From: a virus
IMG/VR virus record: IMGVR_UViG_3300024221_000009
Location: 1 to 64,000 of that record
Reading direction: 5' to 3' (one strand)
Length of the DNA: 64,000 nucleotides
A program made the position numbers and the translations under genes. A model generated the notes under the pieces. The model made no database searches, was not told the DNA's origin, and was given only the letters and a program-made list of their open reading frames with translations. Below, one piece after another: positions 14,652-22,559 of the stretch (the first letter of the stretch is position 1; every line of letters starts with the position of its first letter).

Positions 14652-15140
14652 ATGAAATCAATAGATAATAAAAAAGTAAAAAATAATAAACTCAGATTAA
14701 CTGAGCCTTGCGTTCTATTTAATGAAAATGTTAAAACCATGACAGTATACACTGTACATGCTGATGAAGTTGGTAGAATTGATTTAATTGCCGATAGAGT
14801 ATATAACAATACAACATACTCTGAACAAATATTAAAATTCAATAACATTTCTAATCCATTTTCAATTAATGAAGGAGATGTTCTTAATATACCATATACT
14901 GATCTTCCATTTAAGAATTGGAAAACTATTAAACCACAAGATAAATCAGATAGCTCACATCCTATTAAAGATCAATTTATGGATAGTAAGAGATTAACTG
15001 TTAAAGATCAGAACAGAATTGAATATTTAAAACAAAAGGCATCACAAAAATTAAACGGATCTAAAGAAATACTTCCACCTAATATCCTTAAAGATGGAGA
15101 AAAGAATATGGATATAGAAGGAGGCACAATTACTATTTAA
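14652..15140 (+). CDS. LysM-like baseplate protein (gp53-like candidate)
   Basis: Residues about 30-80 (MTVYTVHADEVGRIDLIADR, then TYSEQILKFNNISNPFSI and NEGDVLNIP) have the LysM pattern: a first strand, 'D-IA-R-Y', 'I---N-I-NP--I--GD-L-IP'. T4-like baseplate wedge protein gp53 and tail assembly proteins of other contractile systems contain LysM-like domains. These hold the baseplate together or contact peptidoglycan. The C-terminal half is Lys-rich and probably disordered. Flanked by a hub-type and a gp27-like gene, it is most likely a baseplate component. Confidence 0.6.
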   Translation: MKSIDNKKVKNNKLRLTEPCVLFNENVKTMTVYTVHADEVGRIDLIADRVYNNTTYSEQILKFNNISNPFSINEGDVLNIPYTDLPFKNWKTIKPQDKSDSSHPIKDQFMDSKRLTVKDQNRIEYLKQKASQKLNGSKEILPPNILKDGEKNMDIEGGTITI

Positions 15141-15141
15141 T

Positions 15142-16983
15142 ATGGCAGTACAGGGTAAAATTTTAACTAAATTAGAACCAACCATAGAACTTGATAAGCT
15201 TAAATTTAAATCTTATAAAGAGTCTGAGGGAGATAATCCTGGAGATAACAATACATCTCAAGAATTAGGTGTTGAGTTTCCTTTAATATTTGTTAATGGT
15301 TATAGGTTTAATAAACCAGACATTAAGCATTTTGACATATCTTTAGCGGAGTTTTCTCCGACAATAAACATAACTATAATAGATTCAGAATCCTTATTTT
15401 CAGCTGATTCATACCCAAGAGATGGTGATGTAATTAACGTAAGAATAGCTTCTAGAGCAAAAGACATATATAAGGATATTAGAATGGATTTTGATATTGT
15501 TGATGTGATATCACCTCCTAAATCTGCAGAAGCAAATAATATGGGAGGAGCTATTTATACGTTAAGTGGTAGGATGAAAATACCAGGATTATATGCAGAA
15601 CAATGTAAATCATACGGAGTAGGAACTACATTAGATCATTTAGAAAAAATAACCACTGAACTTAAATTAGGTTTAGCTTCAAATGTAGATTTAACCGACG
15701 ATTCAATGAATTTAATAACGCCGTATGAGCCAATTAAAGACACTATCGAGGATTTAGTAAAACACTCTTACGTCAATGAAGATTCATTTGTGACATGTTG
15801 TGTAGATCCTTATTATTATTTTAATTTCGTAGATTTAAATTCTATATTAAATGCAGATGAAGACTTTGAAGATGCTATTTCTTCTTTTGACGAAAATATA
15901 AATGACACATTAGGACCTGAAGCTACTAATGAAACTAATTTAATAGATAAATCCCCATTAGCAATAACATCTTTTTCAGGAGCAGCCGGCACTAATGTAC
16001 ATATTTCAAAATATGCAATACAAAACAATTCTGGGGAAATAGTAAAAAAGAACGGATATAAAAGAGTTCTTCAATTTTTTGAGAATGATTCTGAGGAAAC
16101 TGGATTAGTAAACTTTGATGTTGAGCCTTTATCTTCTAATAATCTTAAAGACATACATGAGCCTCTTAAAGGACGTAGGGACGAGGAGAGATACAAACAA
16201 GAAATAAAATATAAGTATGTTGGCAGAAGACATAGTGATGCAGAAACATCGAATACACACTTAAATTACAACTTTGCAGGATTACATAATGTTCAAAATC
16301 TTCAAGAGCTTGATAAGGTTTTTTTAGAAGTTGAATTATCAACATGGAATCCTGCTATATATAGATATCAAAAATTGCCAGTTGCAATATACTCAGAAAC
16401 TCCTGATAAAACTGCGGCCGATGCTGCTTTAAAGACCAAGAAAGAAGAATTAGGATTTGAGGCTAAAGAAAAAGAGGAAATAGCCGACGGTAGTAGAAAT
16501 GAAAACGATGGTGTTGGGGTAATTGATGAATTCTTAAGTGGGTTTTATATTGTTGGAGAAATAAGTTATGTATATACAAGGAAAACAGGCAAAACTGTAC
16601 AAAAGATGAAACTTCTCAGAAGAGAATGGCCAAGTCGCATAAATAATATACCTGAAAATATTTCAGAACCTGCACCTGAGCCAGCGCCTCAACCAGCGCC
16701 TCAACCGGCTCCTGAACCAACCCCAGAACCGGCACCAGAGCCTACACCGGAACCTACACCGGAACCTACGCCAGAGCCAACGCCACACTTATATGAAATC
16801 TTAATAACTGGTAATACGTTGCAAATAGTTGTATTTGACGCAAGTGGAGCTGAAGTATATAGAGGTGAACCTAGAATTAGTGTAAACCCAATACTAGATG
16901 AGGGTGGAGTTGTAAATGAAGCTAAAGCAGCTTTAGATCCATCGAAACAAGATCCTAACGTCCAAAACATGCGAAAAAAATAA
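15142..16983 (+). CDS. gp27-like baseplate hub protein with (PEP) repeat linker
   Basis: The 613-residue product has the build of a T4 gp27/Mu gp44/late-control-D hub protein. It starts with a tube-like domain (FPLIFVNGYRFNKPDIKHFD; SPTINITIIDSESLFS), continues with DGDVINVRIASRAKDIYKDI, and has a later domain ending in FYIVGEISYVYTRKTGKTVQ. The hub trimer would connect the tube to the spike. Residues about 508-550 are a run of Pro/Glu/Ala/Thr repeats (PAPEPTPEP units) joining a small C-terminal beta domain (LYEILITGNTLQIVVFDASG). Hub proteins do not normally carry this extension. The gp5-like spike lies two genes downstream. Confidence 0.7.
   Translation: MAVQGKILTKLEPTIELDKLKFKSYKESEGDNPGDNNTSQELGVEFPLIFVNGYRFNKPDIKHFDISLAEFSPTINITIIDSESLFSADSYPRDGDVINVRIASRAKDIYKDIRMDFDIVDVISPPKSAEANNMGGAIYTLSGRMKIPGLYAEQCKSYGVGTTLDHLEKITTELKLGLASNVDLTDDSMNLITPYEPIKDTIEDLVKHSYVNEDSFVTCCVDPYYYFNFVDLNSILNADEDFEDAISSFDENINDTLGPEATNETNLIDKSPLAITSFSGAAGTNVHISKYAIQNNSGEIVKKNGYKRVLQFFENDSEETGLVNFDVEPLSSNNLKDIHEPLKGRRDEERYKQEIKYKYVGRRHSDAETSNTHLNYNFAGLHNVQNLQELDKVFLEVELSTWNPAIYRYQKLPVAIYSETPDKTAADAALKTKKEELGFEAKEKEEIADGSRNENDGVGVIDEFLSGFYIVGEISYVYTRKTGKTVQKMKLLRREWPSRINNIPENISEPAPEPAPQPAPQPAPEPTPEPAPEPTPEPTPEPTPEPTPHLYEILITGNTLQIVVFDASGAEVYRGEPRISVNPILDEGGVVNEAKAALDPSKQDPNVQNMRKK
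16665..16790 (+). repeat. Pro/Glu repeat region in the hub gene
   Basis: About 14 short units of the type CCnGAACCn encode alternating PAPE, PAPQ and PTPE. The last units (CCGGAACCTACA) are nearly identical, so copy number could change by slippage. The region encodes an extended, stiff linker. Confidence 0.85.
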
Positions 16984-16996
16984 GATAAATAGTTAT

Positions 16997-18187
16997 ATGT
17001 CAGACTTTAAGAGAATATCAGATTTTAAGAAAAGTAAGTTATCTAGATACCCGTATCAAGATCCAACATACTTGTCTTTTGTTATGCTTTTTGATTTTAC
17101 AGATCAAATAAATTCACCACTATTATCTTTAAGTGCTGAAAATTATCTAGCTAAATTGGCTAATGCCGATTCAACTGAATCTGAGTTTTATAAAGAAAGA
17201 TTAGAAAATTTACAAAATTTTAAAAAGGCTTTAAAAACTATCAATAATGAAATGCCATGGTACTGGCAAAGTCTTTCTGGTTTAGAAAGAACTCAACAGT
17301 ATAATCCTGAAAATGCGTATATGGGAGGAGACGATGCAAGAATTGAAATTACAACATTAGAATCTTTAAATCTACCTGTAGCTGGATTAATGCATCTTTA
17401 TAGAAAAGCTGTATTTGATGAAAGAAAATGGAGTTATATTCTTCCTAGCAATTTACGTAAATTTAGAATTTATATTTATGTAAGTGAAGTTAGAAAAATT
17501 AAAGATAATGCAAAGCCTAAAATCGGTGGTTTAAACAAAGATGCTCTTAGAGGGTTTCCAGATAATTTTAAACCAACTTTAAGTATAGAAGATAAAAATA
17601 AAGAAATATCTGGAGTTTCGGGTAGACCTTATTTTATGATATCATTAAAGGATTGTGAATTTGATATAAAAGAAGGTGTTGAGATATTTACAGATTTACA
17701 AAAATCTCCAGAAGCACCTGCAACTGGTAAAATTGCATTTAATTATGAAGTGTTATACAATGTAGAATCTAGAGTTTTAAATGGTATAATAACAAGTGAA
17801 TTTGGTTCTGATAATTTAGCACCATCTCCTGATGGAGAAGGAGTTTCACCAAATACTGTTGGTGATTGGTTATTAGATAAAGCGAAAGAAAAAGGACAGG
17901 CGTTTGTCGATAGAGCAGTTGGTGATTTGAAAAACCAAGGTTTAGAAAAAATGCAAGAATTAAAAGCGGCTGCAAAGGACGCGACTATTGGTAGATTAGA
18001 TAGAAGTATTAATAATATTTATAAAGAATTTATAACTGGTGTAGATAATGCAACTGGCGATATAACTAACAATATTAAAGAATCTATAGGCGAAAATATT
18101 CATGGATCTGCCGCAGGTGCAGATACTGTATTAGATGCTCTTACTACTGCGTCTAGAAACTCTTTAGGAAGCGTATACGATGAATAG
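16997..18187 (+). CDS. Tail-tube-like / baseplate structural protein
   Basis: This 396-residue protein has a large N-terminal part (FKRISDFKKSKLSRYPYQDP; MPWYWQSLSGLERTQQYNPE). Strands typical of a tube fold follow (LRKFRIYIYVSEVRKIKD; PYFMISLKDCEFDIKEGVEI; GKIAFNYEVLYNVESRVLNG). A helical C-terminal ~130 residues (DKAKEKGQAFVDRAVGDLKN) may be a flexible tail. It lies between hub and spike and overlaps the spike gene by 8 bases. A tube-initiator/baseplate role like T4 gp54 is likely but not proven. Confidence 0.55.
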   Translation: MSDFKRISDFKKSKLSRYPYQDPTYLSFVMLFDFTDQINSPLLSLSAENYLAKLANADSTESEFYKERLENLQNFKKALKTINNEMPWYWQSLSGLERTQQYNPENAYMGGDDARIEITTLESLNLPVAGLMHLYRKAVFDERKWSYILPSNLRKFRIYIYVSEVRKIKDNAKPKIGGLNKDALRGFPDNFKPTLSIEDKNKEISGVSGRPYFMISLKDCEFDIKEGVEIFTDLQKSPEAPATGKIAFNYEVLYNVESRVLNGIITSEFGSDNLAPSPDGEGVSPNTVGDWLLDKAKEKGQAFVDRAVGDLKNQGLEKMQELKAAAKDATIGRLDRSINNIYKEFITGVDNATGDITNNIKESIGENIHGSAAGADTVLDALTTASRNSLGSVYDE

Positions 18188-18896
18188 CGAAGAACTTGAA
18201 AAAGATAATATTAGAGAAACTCACTGGTTAGGTGCAGTTGTCGATAACACAGATCCTAAAAATTTAGGTAGGTGTAGAATCAAGGTGTATGGTAAATTTG
18301 ATAACTTGCCAGACGATGCTATTCCATGGGCAACTCCTATGAATAGGGATTTACCAGGTTCACATGCAACCCCTAGAGTTGGCGATATAGTTGCAGTTAG
18401 ATTTGATAACGGAAACATATATCATCCAGAATATTGGTTTCACATTAATCAAAACAAAGAATTAAAAGAAGATATTTTAGAATCTTCATCAGCACCACAG
18501 GACGTTATCAGTTTAGTGTATGACGCTGAAAGAAACTTAAGAATATATCATTCACAAGACGACGGGTTAGTAATCACAAGAGGAAGTGGAGCTAAAGAAA
18601 GACCACTTATTCAAATAGACGAAGATGGTATGATAAAGATTTCAACAGATGAAAAGATATTCTTAGATTCTGGAAATATATTTTTATCAAATGAAGGAGA
18701 AGCTGGGGCTGACGAAAGCGAACCAGCTGTTAGAGGAGTATCTTTAGAAACTTGGTTAAATACTTTTTTAGATGATTATAAGGCACATACTCATCCAACT
18801 GGTGTAGGACCTTCTGGGCCTCCATTAGCGCCGACGCCTATTTTTATAAATCAAGCAAAGAACAATCATATTAACTATCAACAAAAAAATAAATAA
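18180..18896 (+). CDS. gp5/gpV-like baseplate spike protein
   Basis: The N-terminal ~100 residues form the OB-fold of spike proteins (HWLGAVVDNTDPKNLGRCRI; PWATPMNRDLPGSHATPRVG; VAVRFDNGNIYHPEYWFHIN). A short beta-prism stretch follows (IQIDEDGMIKISTDEKIFLD). The C-terminus (YKAHTHPTGVGPSGPP) has the HxH motif found at the tips of P2 gpV-type spikes, where His residues bind iron. The T4 gp5 lysozyme domain is absent, so wall digestion must come from elsewhere. At 238 residues it is the size of gpV. It forms the membrane-piercing tip under the gp27-like hub. Confidence 0.82.
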   Translation: MNSEELEKDNIRETHWLGAVVDNTDPKNLGRCRIKVYGKFDNLPDDAIPWATPMNRDLPGSHATPRVGDIVAVRFDNGNIYHPEYWFHINQNKELKEDILESSSAPQDVISLVYDAERNLRIYHSQDDGLVITRGSGAKERPLIQIDEDGMIKISTDEKIFLDSGNIFLSNEGEAGADESEPAVRGVSLETWLNTFLDDYKAHTHPTGVGPSGPPLAPTPIFINQAKNNHINYQQKNK

Positions 18897-18898
18897 TT

Positions 18899-20710
18899 AT
18901 GCCTGCACAGTGGCCTAAATTTATTAAAAACGTATCTGACAAAATGTCAGGTCAAGGGTATGATTCAGTTGAAGAGTGGGCTCTATTTTTATCTAATGAA
19001 TATTTTAACGCTGTTAAAACTTCACAATCTCCCTATGGACAAACACATGTATCTGGTCAAAAACCTATTTTAGACACAGGGTTTGTAGCAGCCTTCAATA
19101 AAATATTTAACGAAGAAACTGTATCTTTTGAAGATAAATTTGAATTACCTAAATTTGCAGATTTTAACGAACCTACGGTAGTGCCTGATTATACTAATAA
19201 TACAACTTGTGAAATAGAAGATTGTATTAATCAAAATAGAGATTTAGAAATAACATTTATTGATTATAGAGAAAATAGCAAACCTGAAAAAACACATACG
19301 TATGATAAATTTCAATTTTTCTCTTTGTTTGAATCTTTATGCCCTGATCCTTTTGTTGATGAAAAAGATTTTACTGGCGGAATTAATATTGAAGAATTAA
19401 TAAGTGATCAATTAGAAAAAGATCAAGAGTTAATCGATGCAGGATCTCCTGATTTATTCGCGGTTTTAACTATATATGGTTTTAACGAATCTGGTAAATA
19501 TAAATTTTTATATTCTATAAACGAAGAAGATCAACCTATAGAACGAGCAAATGATGGCGTATTTACGACTCGTATATCTTCTACACCTGGAGATTATAAA
19601 TATATTTTTAAAGAAGTATACGATGAAGATCTTAATTTAATTAAAGTAATTAACAAAGAAGTGACAATTACTATTTCAGAAAAAGGAGAACCTGTTATTG
19701 TAAACACGCTAGAAGACGAGTCGGACCAGCAAGATACAACTCCAAAGATATTAGATATATTAAACACGGATTCTCTAGACCTTAGTAATAAGGATGTTAA
19801 GGATTATTTATTAAACTCTTTAACTGAGCGTGTTTTATTACAAAATGACGAAACTGAAAACTTTTATAAATGGGTTAAGCGCTTTAACAGCTTCAGTGGC
19901 GTTCATTATCCAGGGTGGGTACGAACTATATTAAAAGATTTAGAAGATAAAATAAAAGATTTAGCAGATGTTGTTAAAGATAAAGTTATAGCAGAAGCTC
20001 GCGCAAATGGAGATCTAAGAGTAGCAAGCCAATTCAGCAATATAATATACAATAGGTTTGATATACAAGAAATTATTGAAAACTCTAAAATAAATCAATA
20101 CACATGGCAGGTTAGTGAGAAATTAGATATTGATTTACCTAAATGGCTTGATCCTACCGCAATCATCGCATTTACTTATGATAAAGTATACGATATGCCT
20201 TTTGCTGGAGGACAAACCACGGTTGTTGAAGGACTAAGAAAATCAGCTAAATTAGATAAATATGATGAAGAACAAGATAAATGGTTTGATAGAGTAACTG
20301 CTTGTGTAAGTAATAAAGATATAGATTTAGCAGAAGATCCTGCTGAAGAAGACGGATATGATGATTTAGCTAAATCTATTATAGACTATTGGAAAAGCAC
20401 AACAATTCAGCCTTTGAAAGCAAGCCCACCTGTGCCGCCATGTAATACGCCGGCACCTCTAGGAGGAAAATATGTTCCTATTTATTATGGTAACCAAGCT
20501 GGATTAGCAAATAAATTAAGGAGAGCGTTTAACACTGGTAAAAAGTTTAAACTAAAAGGGATGCACAGACCTCCTTCAGTAGCAGTTGCAACTGCAGTCG
20601 CTGCTGCGTGTAGTATGCACTTATTAGAATTAAAATTCATATATTTAGGAGGAATTATAACACCAACTTCTCCTATACCTATGATCGGGTTTGTTCCCGT
20701 AGTGTTCTAG
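18899..20710 (+). CDS. Virion structural protein, tail region
   Basis: This 603-residue protein has no family I can name. Its N-terminus (WPKFIKNVSDKMSGQGYDSV, EEWALFLSNEYFNAVK) is helical, and the middle (DLFAVLTIYGFNESGKYKFL) looks like an immunoglobulin-type beta domain. The C-terminal ~90 residues are Ala- and Pro-rich and hydrophobic (SVAVATAVAAACSMHLLELK, then YLGGIITPTSPIPMIGFVP), which could insert in a membrane or bury in the baseplate. Its place after the spike gene supports a baseplate or tail function. Confidence 0.55.
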   Translation: MPAQWPKFIKNVSDKMSGQGYDSVEEWALFLSNEYFNAVKTSQSPYGQTHVSGQKPILDTGFVAAFNKIFNEETVSFEDKFELPKFADFNEPTVVPDYTNNTTCEIEDCINQNRDLEITFIDYRENSKPEKTHTYDKFQFFSLFESLCPDPFVDEKDFTGGINIEELISDQLEKDQELIDAGSPDLFAVLTIYGFNESGKYKFLYSINEEDQPIERANDGVFTTRISSTPGDYKYIFKEVYDEDLNLIKVINKEVTITISEKGEPVIVNTLEDESDQQDTTPKILDILNTDSLDLSNKDVKDYLLNSLTERVLLQNDETENFYKWVKRFNSFSGVHYPGWVRTILKDLEDKIKDLADVVKDKVIAEARANGDLRVASQFSNIIYNRFDIQEIIENSKINQYTWQVSEKLDIDLPKWLDPTAIIAFTYDKVYDMPFAGGQTTVVEGLRKSAKLDKYDEEQDKWFDRVTACVSNKDIDLAEDPAEEDGYDDLAKSIIDYWKSTTIQPLKASPPVPPCNTPAPLGGKYVPIYYGNQAGLANKLRRAFNTGKKFKLKGMHRPPSVAVATAVAAACSMHLLELKFIYLGGIITPTSPIPMIGFVPVVF

Positions 20711-20761
20711 AAAAAACAAATATATAAAAAGAATTATTATTAACCACTTAAATTAAAAAAA

Positions 20762-22030
20762 ATGTCACAAGACGTTAAACAAAAAAGAAAAAGACTTTCA
20801 GGAACAATGCAACCAGAAGTTGCTACTGAAAAAAAAGAAGATCGCGTTTTAGCTAATGCTAACGTACCGCCAGAAGAGTTTAATTGGGCTGAGCATGAAG
20901 CTGGATGTCCATCACAAACTAGAAAGGCAAACACGAATTTAAAAAACATTCCACATGGCTGGAAAGTTTTATGTAAGGATCCTTACGCACAAGATTTCTT
21001 AAACATTTTAATGGGCCACGAGGCAGAAACACCTAATCAACAAATGAGTATTGAGGCTGGTGAGATCTACACTGGTACTATTTATAGTGTAAATACTGAA
21101 TGGGTATCTGTTGATATTGGGTATAGAGAAATGGTGTACGTAAATTACTTAAAAGAAGAAGCAAGTATTAGAGAATCTTTTATCGTAGGAAATGAAGTTA
21201 AGATTCAGGTTTTACAAATGGGAGGAGCTAGAGGATTTGTTTTAGGATCTATTTCAGCTGGAGTTAAGACTGCCGTTGCTGCTGAGATAATGGAATCTAT
21301 TAAAGACGGAAACACTGCATATATTGGTAAAGTAGTTAATATGATACCAGGCGGAGGTTATATTGTAAATGTACAAGGTATAGATTGTTTTATGCCAGGT
21401 TCTTTGGCTGGAATTAATAAACTTCCAGATTTTGAATCTATAGTAGGAACTGAGATGTATGTAGTACCTGTTAGTTTTTCAGAAAAGAGAGGAACTATTG
21501 TAGTATCTCATAGAGAATATTTAAAAGCCATGATTCCTTCTAAGATTTCAGACCTTAAAGAAAATCTTACACAAGATTTATCAGGTAATGTTACAGGATC
21601 TGCGAAATATGGAGTATTTGTTGAATTTAACGAGTGTTTAACTGGTATGATTCATGTTAATGATTTAACACCTGAATTATTAAAGGCCCACAAAGCTAGA
21701 GAGATACAACCTGGTGATGCAATCAATTTCAAAATAAAAGAAATTGTAAGTGAAACTAAAATCATTCTAACTCAATTAGATGCTAAACCTGTTGTTGATT
21801 TATGGGAAGGTATTGAAGATCGAATTAAAGCGCCTACCCAAGTTATTGGTAAAGTTAAAGCTGTTAAAGATTATGGAATCTTTGTAGACATTGAAAAAGG
21901 AGTTGCAGGTTTATTACATATTTCAGAACTTGAAGGTATTGATGTAGAAGATATCAAACCAGGTAACGATATTAATGTTAAGGTTACAAGAATAGATGCT
22001 TCGACAAGAAAAATCTTTTTAAAACTATAA
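20762..22030 (+). CDS. Ribosomal protein S1 homologue (four S1 domains)
   Basis: This 422-residue protein has four consecutive S1-type OB domains. They lie at about 98-170 (YTGTIYSVNTEWVSVDIGYR), 184-260 (YIGKVVNMIPGGGYIVNVQG), 270-342 (GNVTGSAKYGVFVEFNECLT) and 356-422 (GKVKAVKDYGIFVDIEKGVA, GLLHISEL). The ~95-residue N-terminal part is basic/charged and unlike S1. bS1 binds A/U-rich leaders and brings mRNA to the 30S subunit; host S1 in Bacteroidota has more domains. The phage protein could recruit phage mRNAs or compete with host S1. It stands alone in the tail-gene block with an A-rich leader and a strong terminator after it. Confidence 0.87.
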   Translation: MSQDVKQKRKRLSGTMQPEVATEKKEDRVLANANVPPEEFNWAEHEAGCPSQTRKANTNLKNIPHGWKVLCKDPYAQDFLNILMGHEAETPNQQMSIEAGEIYTGTIYSVNTEWVSVDIGYREMVYVNYLKEEASIRESFIVGNEVKIQVLQMGGARGFVLGSISAGVKTAVAAEIMESIKDGNTAYIGKVVNMIPGGGYIVNVQGIDCFMPGSLAGINKLPDFESIVGTEMYVVPVSFSEKRGTIVVSHREYLKAMIPSKISDLKENLTQDLSGNVTGSAKYGVFVEFNECLTGMIHVNDLTPELLKAHKAREIQPGDAINFKIKEIVSETKIILTQLDAKPVVDLWEGIEDRIKAPTQVIGKVKAVKDYGIFVDIEKGVAGLLHISELEGIDVEDIKPGNDINVKVTRIDASTRKIFLKL

Positions 22031-22055
22031 AAAATTAATATTTTTTAAAAAAAAG

Positions 22056-22086
22056 CGGCATAAAATTTTTTTATGTCGTTTTTTTT
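22056..22086 (+). terminator. Rho-independent terminator after the S1 homologue
   Basis: CGGCATAAA (22056-22064) pairs with TTTATGTCG (22070-22078), one G-T pair, followed by eight T (22079-22086). The T-rich loop and stem also supply the upstream element of the next promoter. Confidence 0.85.
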
Positions 22087-22110
22087 GCTTATATTAGTAT
22101 AGTAATTAAA
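22066..22110 (+). promoter_or_regulatory. Bacteroidota-type promoter overlapping the terminator
   Basis: A T7 tract (22066-22072), 17-bp spacer and TATATTAG (22090-22097) are followed by TATAGTAATTAAAA and the start at 22123. The arrangement matches those at 2345, 6250, 6553 and 57123. Confidence 0.6.
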
Positions 22111-22122
22111 AAACAAATAAAG

Positions 22123-22494
22123 ATGCCTTACATCACAAAAGAACAAGTAAAATCAAAAAGAAAAGCACTTAAAGAAGCTCTTCCACAGTACAAATTATCT
22201 ATTACAACTGAACATTATTCAGGTATTAAAGTTGCAATTATGTCAGGTCCTACTGATTTTGGAACTGAATATACCCAGCTAAACCAATATCATGACTATC
22301 GTGCTGAAACTTGGAATAGAAATACTGAAGAGTATGAAAGTAATCCATCAATTGCAGATGTTATGGATGTTATTATGCCAATTTTAAACGAAGGAAAGGG
22401 AGCATCAACTGAAGATGGCGATTATGGAATGATACCTGATTACTACACTTGGGTCCATATTGGTAAATGGGATAAACCTTACGTTATTAGTTAA
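22123..22494 (+). CDS. LPD29-like domain protein
   Basis: This 123-residue protein follows the pattern of the 'large polyvalent protein associated domain 29' family: VKSKRKALKEALPQYKLSIT, then YSGIKVAIMSGPTDF, and QLNQYHDYRAETW. LPD29 proteins occur in phages and plasmids, and I know no established biochemical function. It has its own Bacteroidota-type promoter within the late tail-gene block, so it may be expressed early. The assignment is from memory of the pattern. Confidence 0.6.
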   Translation: MPYITKEQVKSKRKALKEALPQYKLSITTEHYSGIKVAIMSGPTDFGTEYTQLNQYHDYRAETWNRNTEEYESNPSIADVMDVIMPILNEGKGASTEDGDYGMIPDYYTWVHIGKWDKPYVIS

Positions 22495-22519
22495 ATCCGG
22501 GTATTATGATAATATAATA

Positions 22520-22556
22520 CGAATATATAAACTAACTTAAGTTTAGAATATATTCG
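22520..22556 (+). promoter_or_regulatory. Long stem-loop in the leader of the amidoligase-like gene
   Basis: CGAATATAT (22520-22528) pairs perfectly with ATATATTCG (22548-22556). Inside it AAACT (22529-22533) pairs with AGTTT (22540-22544), leaving a 3-base bulge and a 6-base loop. The structure ends 3 bases before the ATG at 22560, so it would cover the leader of the mRNA or act as an operator. Confidence 0.55.
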
Positions 22557-22559
22557 CGG

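Noticed and set aside
18180-18896. A lysozyme domain in the gp5-like spike
   Set aside because: The protein is 238 residues and passes directly from the OB domain to a short beta-prism and HxH tip; there is no room for, or trace of, the lysozyme catalytic motif.
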